In this document: positions 27,646 to 35,800 of the stretch, one piece after another
How the letters are laid out: the number at the start of each line of letters is the position of its first letter
Position numbering within the stretch: the stretch's first letter is position 1
Assembly (NCBI RefSeq): GCF_021049285.1
Contig: NZ_CP088017.1
Coordinates: 310,001-374,000, forward strand
Source: Ruania halotolerans
Lineage (GTDB): Bacteria; Actinomycetota; Actinomycetes; Actinomycetales; Beutenbergiaceae
Length of the DNA: 64,000 bases
Reading direction: 5' to 3'
Notes under the pieces: model-generated
Told to the model about the DNA's origin: nothing
Database searches by the model: none
The model's input: the letters and a program-made list of their open reading frames with translations, nothing else
Position numbers and translations under genes: made by a program

Positions 27646-28254
27646 TCAGACTCCGGCCGGCCGCTGGTCGAACCAGGGGCGGTTCTTGATCAGCAAGGCA
27701 CAGACGATCGCGATCCAGACGATCGGAATCAGGCTCATACCGCCGCCACCGGTGACCATCCCCACGATGCTCAGGATCACGTAGAGCGCACCGAGCACGA
27801 TCAGGCCGTACAGGCCCACCTTGCTGCGGCGGAATGCGAGGACGGCGAGCACGATCGCGATGATCGAGATGACCAGCATCACACCACCGATGACGGGCAG
27901 GGTGTCGACCATCTCGCTGGGCACGCCTGCGTCCTGCAGCTCATCGGTCATGCCGGAGGCGCCGAACATGATCAGGCTGAGCACCACGAGGATCGCGCTG
28001 CCCACCCAGGTCATCACCGCTGCCGCGGTGACCCCGCCGGGCCGCTTGTCAGAGCTGGGCCCCTCGTAGGACCCGTACGCGCCGTATTCGCCCCCGGTCG
28101 GTGCCGTGGGTGCCGCGGGCGGGGCCTGCCATGCCGCCCCCGCCTGGGGGACCTGTGCCGCCTGCGGCGGACCTGCGGGCGGAACCGGCGCGGCCGGCGA
28201 CTGGTTGGGGTCCTGCGGCCGGTTCGGGTCCTGCGGAGTCTGTGGATACGACAT
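27646..28254 (-). CDS. Pro/Gln-rich membrane protein of unknown function, paralogue of the 18030 protein
   Basis: 202 residues from the ATG at 28254, which follows a very strong Shine-Dalgarno (AGGAGGGTGATCACC just upstream). Residues 1-65 are a cytoplasmic low-complexity segment rich in Pro, Gln, Ala and Gly. From the R-P-G-G-V-T-A-A motif on, about four hydrophobic helices follow, ending in L-L-I-K-N-R-P-W-F. The helical part parallels the 139-residue protein at 18030-18449. Function unknown. Probably monocistronic with its own terminator. Confidence 0.8.
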   Translation of the reverse strand: MSYPQTPQDPNRPQDPNQSPAAPVPPAGPPQAAQVPQAGAAWQAPPAAPTAPTGGEYGAYGSYEGPSSDKRPGGVTAAAVMTWVGSAILVVLSLIMFGASGMTDELQDAGVPSEMVDTLPVIGGVMLVISIIAIVLAVLAFRRSKVGLYGLIVLGALYVILSIVGMVTGGGGMSLIPIVWIAIVCALLIKNRPWFDQRPAGV

Positions 28255-28405
28255 GGTGATCACCCTCCTGGTTGACTGCCACCACCGTACGGGGAAGCGG
28301 CCGGGCGTGCGATCGGCGGCGCGGGGGAGAAATACCCATCCCGACTCATCCGGACGGGGGAGAAGTACGAGTGCGAGCATGCGGCGTCCACCGCCTGGGG
28401 TGTCG

Positions 28406-28891
28406 CTACCGGTGGTCCTGCCGGTCGAAGCCGTAGGTCTGGATCGCCGCCGTGGAGCCGTCGCGGAGGGCACGCAGGACGCAGGCCTCGTGCGGCACCA
28501 CGGGAGCGGGGAGGGCGTCGAGCCGGAACCACTGCAACCCCGCCGACTTGGCGGGCTCCATCGTGCGTGGCGTGCCGGACCAGCGCCGGCAGGCAAAGAA
28601 GAAGTCGACCCGTTCATCGATCTCGCGGTGATTACCGTGCGTGCGATGCATCGCGGTGAGCGGCTCCAGATCATTCGGCGCCACAGTGACGCCGAGTTCC
28701 TCCCTCGCCTCGCGAACGGCAGCGGCGAGTACCGACTCGCCTGCCTCGACGTGCCCGGCTGCGGCACACGCCCAGTGCTCGTCCCGGTACCCGGTCCCGC
28801 GCCGGTACTGCAACAGCACCTCACGATCGGACTCCTCGCCCCGCTGCAGAATCAGGTACGCGGCCGGGACCACCTGGAATCGGGACGTCAT
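28406..28891 (-). CDS. Nudix hydrolase
   Basis: 161 residues from the ATG at 28891. A complete Nudix box spans residues 46-68 (G-H-V-E-A-G-E, then R-E-A-R-E-E-L-G-V), so the metal-binding glutamates are intact. The family hydrolyses nucleoside diphosphates linked to another group; the substrate is not predictable here. An in-frame upstream ATG at 29002 would overlap the sigma-factor leader and is less likely. Confidence 0.9.
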   Translation of the reverse strand: MTSRFQVVPAAYLILQRGEESDREVLLQYRRGTGYRDEHWACAAAGHVEAGESVLAAAVREAREELGVTVAPNDLEPLTAMHRTHGNHREIDERVDFFFACRRWSGTPRTMEPAKSAGLQWFRLDALPAPVVPHEACVLRALRDGSTAAIQTYGFDRQDHR

Positions 28892-29079
28892 TCGAGCACC
28901 GTACAAGCCCGCGCAGGAGACGCGCGGGCCCTCCGAGCCATCCAAGCCCTCGATCGCTCCGAACTCCCTGTATCCCACAACCCAGGAGGAAGCGGTGAGC
29001 ACCCATGTCCGTCGCAGAGATCGCGCCCACCGCCTCGGTGGTGCCGTCGATGCGTCCCCGGACAGGTCATACTGGGGCG

Positions 29080-29673
29080 ATGACCGCCGCCGACCCGCCA
29101 GCGCCGCTCACGGCGGCGGACCGGGCCGCGCTGCTCGCCCGTTCGGCCGGCGGGGATCGTGAGGCGTTCGCTGCGCTGTACGACGACGTCGCTTCCCTGG
29201 CCTTCGGCGTGGCCGTGCGAATCGTGCGGGATCGCGATCTGGCCGCCGACGTGACGCAAGAAGCGATGGTCGAGGTCTGGCGCACCGCCGCGCGGTACCG
29301 GCCGGAGTCCGGACCGGTGACGGCGTGGGTGGCGCTGCTGACTCGTCGCCGTGCCGTCGACCGGGTGCGTGCGGAGCAGTCCTATCGGGACCGCACCGAG
29401 AAGATGGCCCCACATTCGTTCGACCGGCCCTTCGATGAGGTCTCGGAGACGGTGGTGGGGCGCGATCAGGCCCGAGCAGTCCAGAACTGTCTCGGTACGT
29501 TGACAGACCGGCAGCGGACCGCCGTCGAACGTGCCTTTTACGGTGGCCTCACCTACCGGGAGGTTGCCCAGGAGAGCGGGGCGGCGTTGCCCACGGTGAA
29601 GTCCCGGATCCGGGACGGCCTTCTGCGCCTACGCGACTGCTTGGGATTCGAACAGGCTGGAGGTGCGACGTGA
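29080..29673 (+). CDS. ECF RNA polymerase sigma factor, SigK-like
   Basis: 197 residues from the ATG at 29080 (an ATG at 29005 would give 222). Region 2 spans about residues 20-95 (L-A-A-D-V-T-Q-E-A-M-V-E-V-W), and region 4 about 135-185 (L-T-D-R-Q-R-T-A-V, then T-Y-R-E-V-A, P-T-V-K-S-R). There is no extra SnoaL domain. The next gene, overlapping by 4 nt, encodes an RskA-type anti-sigma factor, so the pair matches the SigK/RskA arrangement known from mycobacteria. The regulon is unknown; no target promoter was identified. Confidence 0.87.
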   Translation: MTAADPPAPLTAADRAALLARSAGGDREAFAALYDDVASLAFGVAVRIVRDRDLAADVTQEAMVEVWRTAARYRPESGPVTAWVALLTRRRAVDRVRAEQSYRDRTEKMAPHSFDRPFDEVSETVVGRDQARAVQNCLGTLTDRQRTAVERAFYGGLTYREVAQESGAALPTVKSRIRDGLLRLRDCLGFEQAGGAT

Positions 29674-30413
29674 GTACCGACGAGGTGCGTGCCCTGCTGG
29701 GGGCATGGGCAATTGATGCGGTCGACGACGTCGAACGTCAGGCGGTGGAACGTGCACTGGCCGAGGATCCTGACCTCGCGCGGGAAGCGGCCGAACTGCG
29801 CGAAGCGGTCGCACAACTCGCAGAGGCCGAGCGCACTCCTGTCCCGGCCGCGCTGCGTGAGCGGGTGCTGCTCGAGGTGGCCGCCGTCGACCCGAGGGGG
29901 TCGGACCACGCCGGGGCACGGCAGTCCCAGAGCGAGTACCGCCGCACACGTGGGCTCCGGCAGGGGCGCCGGGTGACCTTGCGACGGCTGGCCGTGGCCG
30001 CTGCCCTGATCGTCGCGGTGGGGATCCCCTCCGGCCTCGCGTGGCAGGAGCGGCAGCGAGCCGATCGCCTCGACGCACAGTTGGAGGTCGTGATCGACTC
30101 ACTCGTGGACGCTCAGGCGCAGGTGACACAGGCGGACGTGGCAGGCGGTGGATCCGCTGCGCTGATCGACGACGGGTCCCGGGTGATCTTCGCGGCAGCC
30201 GGTCTGCCCGAATTGACCGACCAGGACTATCAGCTGTGGATGATCGTCGACTCGGAGCCGGCGCCCGCCGACGTGCTGGATCTGCACGATGGGACTGCCA
30301 CGGCCGAGATGGCGAACGTCCCGGCCGGCGCCAGCGTGGCCGTCACCGTGGAACCGCCCGGCGGATCCCAGGTGCCATCGTCCGAACCCGTCGTGGTACT
30401 CGCACGGAGCTGA
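29670..30413 (+). CDS. Anti-sigma factor of the RskA family
   Basis: 247 residues from the GTG at 29670, overlapping the sigma factor stop. The cytoplasmic N-terminal part (about 1-100) has the helical anti-sigma pattern (V-R-A-L-L-G-A-W-A-I-D-A, then A-E-D-P-D-L-A-R-E). One membrane segment follows near residues 110-130 (R-L-A-V-A-A-A-L-I-V). The extracytoplasmic RskA domain closes the protein (Y-Q-L-W-M-I near residue 190). It would hold the sigma factor at the membrane until regulated proteolysis. Confidence 0.88.
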   Translation: MSTDEVRALLGAWAIDAVDDVERQAVERALAEDPDLAREAAELREAVAQLAEAERTPVPAALRERVLLEVAAVDPRGSDHAGARQSQSEYRRTRGLRQGRRVTLRRLAVAAALIVAVGIPSGLAWQERQRADRLDAQLEVVIDSLVDAQAQVTQADVAGGGSAALIDDGSRVIFAAAGLPELTDQDYQLWMIVDSEPAPADVLDLHDGTATAEMANVPAGASVAVTVEPPGGSQVPSSEPVVVLARS

Positions 30414-30431
30414 CCGACGGACCGGAGGAAT

Positions 30432-31028
30432 TCAGTCGCCGGGGAGCACCAGCGGAACGAACCGGTACTGGCCGGCGGGTGTGCTCCGGAACGTCTCTGC
30501 GGTGCGCTCCACCACGGTCATCGTGGTGCCGACCGGGAGGACCATGCGGCCGCCGTCGGCGAGTTGAGCGAGCAGTTCGGCCGGAATCTGGGGTGCCGTC
30601 GCCGAGACCAGGATCCGGTCGTATGGCCCTGCCTCGGGGCGGCCGAGTACATCCCGGTGTGCGCGATGGATCGTTGCCCACGGTACGGCGGCAGCGCGCA
30701 GATTCTGCCGGCCCGCCGCCACCAAGGCAGGTCGCACCTCGACCCCGTCGACCCGCCCGCTCGGACCCACGAGATGTGCGAGCAGCGCGGTGGTCCATCC
30801 CGAGCCACTGCCCACATCGAGCACCGCCGCGCCCTGGGGAACGTCGAGGAGCTCGAGCATCGAGCGGACCGTGGATGGCTGGGAGCACGTCTGGCCCTCG
30901 GTCAGATGGAGGGGAAGGTCGGCGCCGGCGTCCTTCTGCTGTTCGGGGGGCAGGAACAGCGTGCGCGGCATGGCGTCAAAGGCGCGGTCGATGGCGGCGC
31001 CATCGCCGGAGTCGATCTGACTCGCCAT
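30432..31028 (-). CDS. Protein-L-isoaspartate O-methyltransferase-like protein
   Basis: 198 residues, the usual size for the family. The SAM-binding motif V-L-D-V-G-S-G-S-G is at about residues 68-76. The upstream G-Q-T-C-S-Q-P-S matches the PCMT pattern G-x-x-x-S-x-P, with Cys in place of the more common Ile-Ser pair. These enzymes methylate damaged aspartyl residues to start repair. Convergent with the anti-sigma gene (18-nt gap). Confidence 0.85.
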   Translation of the reverse strand: MASQIDSGDGAAIDRAFDAMPRTLFLPPEQQKDAGADLPLHLTEGQTCSQPSTVRSMLELLDVPQGAAVLDVGSGSGWTTALLAHLVGPSGRVDGVEVRPALVAAGRQNLRAAAVPWATIHRAHRDVLGRPEAGPYDRILVSATAPQIPAELLAQLADGGRMVLPVGTTMTVVERTAETFRSTPAGQYRFVPLVLPGD

Positions 31029-31111
31029 GTTCGCTCACCGCCACTCTCATTGCTCTGCATTCGACGGTACTGCGCATGAGACGGTCCTGCGTGGCGCGCC
31101 GGGTGCGGCGG

Positions 31112-32164
31112 TCAGCCGCCAGTGCCAGTGCCAGAGCCGGTGCCCGCTGCCTGCCCACTGCCTGCCTGCCCACCGTCAGACGGCTCACCGCCGCCGGCCG
31201 GGCCCTCCTCGGGAGGTGCGCCCCCACCGCCCGCCGCGGCTGGCTCCGTCGTCGGGTCCACACCGACCGTGAGCGAGACGACGTAACCCGACGAGAGGTC
31301 GCCGGTGACGGTGGCGAGTTGGCTGGCTCCGCCGTCGTCGGAGAAGACGTTGTCAGTGGCCAGCGATACCCGGGCCAGGTTGTCCACCGATGCCTCGTAC
31401 CCGCTCTGGGCGTAGACGGCGTCACACACGTCCTGCGGCAGTGCCACCTGGGATGTGGCGATCGCGGTGGTCGAGTCCGTGATGCTCGCCTGATCGGGGT
31501 ACACCTCGAAGTGGATGTGTGGCCATCGACCGTCGTAGCAGGCCGGGAAGATACTCGAGAAACTCACCAGACCCTCCTCGTCGGCGATCTGGACCCCGCG
31601 CAGGTAGTTCTCCTCGGTGATGCCCTCGGAGTACATCGAGTATGCGCCACCTTGAGTGCAGTGCCACACGTAGACGGCCACCCCGTCGAAGGGGGCCTCA
31701 CCGTCGTCCAGGTTCACAATGGTCAGATCGAGCTCCATCGGAACTCCCTCGGCAACCCCGCTTGCCTCACCGAAGCTGGAGCGGATGTCGCTGCGGATGA
31801 TGCCGCTCTGCTCGAGGACGTCGGGCCCGTTCGACCCGTCGCCGGGGTACGGTCCGGCAGTCTCCTCGGGAATCTCCGTCAGGCCCGATGCGCCCGTGCT
31901 CGATGGGTCCGGCGTACCTGACGCGTCGGAGGTTGCCCCCGCGGAGCACGCCGCGAGTCCGAGCCCGGCCGCCCCGGACCCCAGCACCGAGAGCATCCGC
32001 CGCCTCGTGAGCACAGTGACGACGTCGAACCCGAGCCCCTGATCGACCAACTCCTCCTCCGGGTGCGGCAGCACCCGGCCCTGGTAGGTGGGTCGAGCGG
32101 GCGGCGGGCTAGCGAAGCCGGGGGTCTGGTTCCGGAAGGCGGTCAACTGCGCGAAAGGGGTCAT
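31112..32164 (-). CDS. Intradiol ring-cleavage dioxygenase-like lipoprotein
   Basis: 350 residues. Unusually, about 50 residues precede a Tat-type signal (T-R-R-R-M at 53-57) that ends in a lipobox with Cys73 (G-L-A-A-C). The catalytic-type domain follows, with the W-P-H-I-H-F-E-V motif supplying the two iron-binding histidines and F-P-A-C-Y-D-G-R supplying a tyrosine ligand; G-A-Y near W-H-C-T-Q-G-G is the other. The C-terminus is a Gly/Ser/Thr/Pro tail. Intradiol enzymes cleave catechols; exported relatives in actinomycetes are common but poorly characterised, so the substrate is unknown. Confidence 0.82.
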   Translation of the reverse strand: MTPFAQLTAFRNQTPGFASPPPARPTYQGRVLPHPEEELVDQGLGFDVVTVLTRRRMLSVLGSGAAGLGLAACSAGATSDASGTPDPSSTGASGLTEIPEETAGPYPGDGSNGPDVLEQSGIIRSDIRSSFGEASGVAEGVPMELDLTIVNLDDGEAPFDGVAVYVWHCTQGGAYSMYSEGITEENYLRGVQIADEEGLVSFSSIFPACYDGRWPHIHFEVYPDQASITDSTTAIATSQVALPQDVCDAVYAQSGYEASVDNLARVSLATDNVFSDDGGASQLATVTGDLSSGYVVSLTVGVDPTTEPAAAGGGGAPPEEGPAGGGEPSDGGQAGSGQAAGTGSGTGTGG

Positions 32165-32254
32165 GGCGATCTCCTTGTGGTGGGCGATGGCCTCACGCTA
32201 GGAATCGCAGCCGGGGGCGGCCTGGGACGGTACTGAAGATCTCCTGGGAGTGTG

Positions 32255-32764
32255 TCACCTCGCTCGCTGCCGGACCTGCGCCAGTGCCGCGGCGTATTGC
32301 GGCCCGAGATCGACCTCTGCACCGTGGAATCGCCAGGTGATCAGGTGCTCCGGTGTGAACCGGCGGGCGCACCGTGCGCAAGCCAGCGGGCGAGTCGGGC
32401 GCCGGTATCGTTGGTGCACGTGCCCCGCACGGCAGTACCCCTCCCACGGTGCAGGGGGAGCGGGCGCGTCCGCAGGAAGGCAGCGTTGGCCACTTGCCCC
32501 GATCTCGACGGCGATCTGCCGCCACCGCGGGCCGTGCCCGCTGCGTGGGCCGGCCAACGCGTGGGCGATCTCATGCAGCACCGTGTCGCGGACGGCGTCG
32601 TCATCGAGCAGCGGCACCAAGTGCCGACTCAGGCTGATGGTGCGGGTGTCGTATCGACATAGTCCTGCCCGGCGGCGGGCGGAGTCGAGCCTCAGCTGCC
32701 ATTCGGTGAGGCCGTGCTCGTTCAGCAGCTGACGGCCCAGCTCCAGTGCAGTGTTCAGGTCCAT
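32255..32764 (-). CDS. SprT-like zinc metalloprotease-domain protein
   Basis: 169 residues. The H-E-I-A-H zinc-binding/catalytic motif sits near residues 64-68, preceded by a SprT-type helix (D-T-V-L). The C-terminal part carries a Cys/His pattern (Y-C-R-A-G-H and C-A-R-C) that may bind a second metal. The family includes DNA-protein crosslink proteases (Spartan) and bacterial SprT of unclear role. Between the dioxygenase and hrpA on the same strand, with separate gaps. Confidence 0.85.
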   Translation of the reverse strand: MDLNTALELGRQLLNEHGLTEWQLRLDSARRRAGLCRYDTRTISLSRHLVPLLDDDAVRDTVLHEIAHALAGPRSGHGPRWRQIAVEIGASGQRCLPADAPAPPAPWEGYCRAGHVHQRYRRPTRPLACARCARRFTPEHLITWRFHGAEVDLGPQYAAALAQVRQRAR

Positions 32765-32840
32765 AGTTCCCGCCCGGTCACGTCGATCAATACGTCGTGC
32801 ACGCTATCCGTGCCCTCTGACACCGGCCGTCGCGTGCACC

Positions 32841-35800
32841 TCACACCTCGGCGAGCGCTTTGCGGAGGCGTTTGGCCGAGACCGGTTCAGAGGTGCCGAG
32901 CTGCTGGGCGAAGAAGCTCACCCGGAGTTCCTCCAACTGCCAGCGCACCTGATCCACCCGAGCCATGCGGATCGGATCGCCCTCGGCGCTGCGCCCGGCC
33001 GCCCACCACGCCTCCTGCAGTTCGCTCAGCTGCCACGCAAGGTCCGCATCCCGGCGTGGGTTCTCGGCCGCCTTCTGCAGGCGTACGACGGCGGCCCGTA
33101 GGTACCGGGGCAGGTGGGCCAGCCGGTCGGGGGGTGTGGTGAGGAGGAAACCCTCGTGGATGAGCGCCTTCTGCTGGTCGCGGACGTCGGTGAGCACATC
33201 GAGCAGGGCCATCGAGGTGGTCGCCTTGATGCAGCCGTCGAGCTCCCGGGAGATGGTGAGGATCTCTGCTGCCAGCACGGCAAGCCGGTGCACTTCGTCC
33301 TCCAGGCCATGGCGCAGCCTGGTCACCAGTTGCTCGAAATCTTCCCGACGGCGCAGCGCGGCCAGATCTGCCTCGGCGGTGAGGCTGGCGATGGCGGCCA
33401 GCTGCAGGTCGCGGACCAGCGCATCAGTGGACCGGTACGGACTGGCGGCCAGCGCCAGCGACTGCGCAGAGCTCCACCGGGAGGTCACCCGGTTCGTGGC
33501 CAGCGCCAGCCGGTGCAGCAGCAACGCCCGCACCCCGCCGCGGTGCGCCACCGCTTGGTTCCCAGCGTCAGTCAGCACCCGCAACCCCACCGCGCGAGTG
33601 CGGGGTTTTTCGCTCATCTGCTGAGACTTACCCGAAATGTCCCGCACTCGTTCGTCCACGAGTGCGGGATAACCGCGAACTTCGAGGCCACCTGGTCCGG
33701 TGGAGGTCACCGAGGCGGGGATCACATCGAGTGCGGGCCAGTCAGTCAGCCCAGCTTCCTCAGCCAGGCCGGGCGTCAGTTCGGCTGCGTTGACCCGTGC
33801 GGCCGGCCCGCCCGGGGCACCGTCACCGCTCTGCTCACCCCGGTCCTTCGGGACGGGGCCACGGGCCTGACTGAGCGCACCCCGGACGGCGGAACGGACG
33901 GCGTCGGCGGATTCCCGGGCGAGCCGGCGCTGCAACTGCGCCAGGTCGTTCCCGGTGCCCATCACGGCACCGCGCTCCCCGTGTACCTGGAACGTCATCC
34001 GCAGGTGCGGCGGGACCCGATCGGTGTCCACATCGTCGGCGCGCACGGTCACCTCGCGCATCTCGGCCACACACCTGGCGAACGCCTCCAGGAATCCGGG
34101 TGCGCCGTCGGGTGCCGGTGCCACCTCCGCCCACGGCGGCAGCCGGGCCACCACCTCTCTGGCCACGTCCGGCGCCGGAACCAGGTTGCGGCGCAGTGGC
34201 TTCGGCAACGCGCGAATGGTGGCCACTACGAGTTCGTCGATCAGGCCCGGGACGAGCCAGTCGAACCCGTCCGGGCGCACCTGATGCAGCACGGCGATCG
34301 GGATGTGCACGGTCACGCCATCGCTCTCGGTGCCCGGTTCGAACTGATAGCTCAGCGGCAACGTGAGATCACCCTGACGCCACGTGTCCGGGAAGGCATC
34401 CGGATCGAGCCCCTCCTGCTCGGGGATGAGCAGCTCCATGGTGAAGCTGAGCAGGTCGGGGGAATCGCGACGGGTGTTCTTCCACCAGGAATCGAAGTGC
34501 CGGGCGGTGGTGACCTCGGCGGGAATGCGGGCGTCGTAGAAGTCGTAGATGCCTGCATCGTCGATGAGCAGATCGTGCCGGCGCTCGCGGGCGGCGACAG
34601 ACTCGGCCTCGGCGAGCAATTCGGCATTGGCCGCGACGAAGGCGTGCCGGCTGCGCCAGTCGCCCTCCACCAGGGCGCGGCGGATGAACATCTCCCGGGC
34701 CGTGTGCGGATCCACGCGCGCCAGCGGAACGGGCCGTTCGGCAACGATCGGGAGCCCGTAGAGCAGCACCTTCTCCTTGACCATCGCCGCGCCCTGCTTG
34801 GACGACCAGAATGGTTCCGCGTGCACCCGCTTGATCAGGTGCTCGGCGAGAGGTTCGGCCCACTCGGGTTTGATCCGTGCGACGGTGCGGGCGAACAGCC
34901 GGGAGGTCTCCACCAGTTCACCGGCCATCACCCACGCCGGGTTTTTCTTCGCCAGGTGCGAGCCGGGGAAGATCACGAACTTCGTGCCGCGTGCGCCGGT
35001 GTACTCGCGGCGGCGTTCGTCCCAGGAGCCGATCTGGGAGAGCAGCCCGGCGAGCAGCGAGATGTGGATGGCGTCTGCCCTGGCGTCAGCCTGTTCCTTG
35101 GTCTGCTCGCTCGGGTCGTGGCGTTCGTGGCCCAGCGGCAGGCCGAGGTGCTTGACCATCTGACGCAACTGGGAATGCACGTCCTGCCACTCCCGGATCC
35201 GCAGGAAGTGCAGGTACTCGGCCTTGCACTGGCGGTGGAACGCCGAGGAGGAGAGGTCGCGCTGCTGGGTGATCAGGTACCGCCACAGATTCAGGATGGA
35301 GAGGAAGTCCGAGGTGGGGTCAGCGAACCGGCGATGCTTCTCGTCGGCGGCCTGCTGGGCCTCGGCCGGGCGCTCGCGGACGTCCTGAACGGACAGGCCG
35401 GCCACGATGATCATCACCTCGCGCAGGCACCCCTGCTTCGCTGCCTCGACGATCATCCGGCCCATCCGGGGATCGATCGGCAACTGGGCGAGCTGGCGTC
35501 CCGTCGTCGTCAACCGGGTCTCCGGCCCCGTGGTGTCCATCGCGCCCAGCTCATGCAGCAGTTGGGTGCCGTCCCGGATGGCGCGGGAGTCCGGGGGGTC
35601 GAGGAAGTCGAACCGGGTGATTTCACCCAGCCCTGCGGCAGCCATCTGCAAGATCACCGAGGCCAGCGAGGTGCGCAGGATCTCCGGCTCCGTGAACTCC
35701 GGGCGGCCGTCGTAGTCGCGGCGGGAGTAGAGCCGGATACAGATACCGTCCGCCACCCGCCCGCACCGCCCGGCGCGCTGGTTCGCACTGGCCTGGCTGA

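Noticed and set aside
29005-29079. Extended N-terminus for the sigma factor (ATG at 29005)
   Set aside because: The extra 25 residues are not sigma-like and the region carries possible promoter signals; the 29080 start gives a normal length. Not fully excluded.
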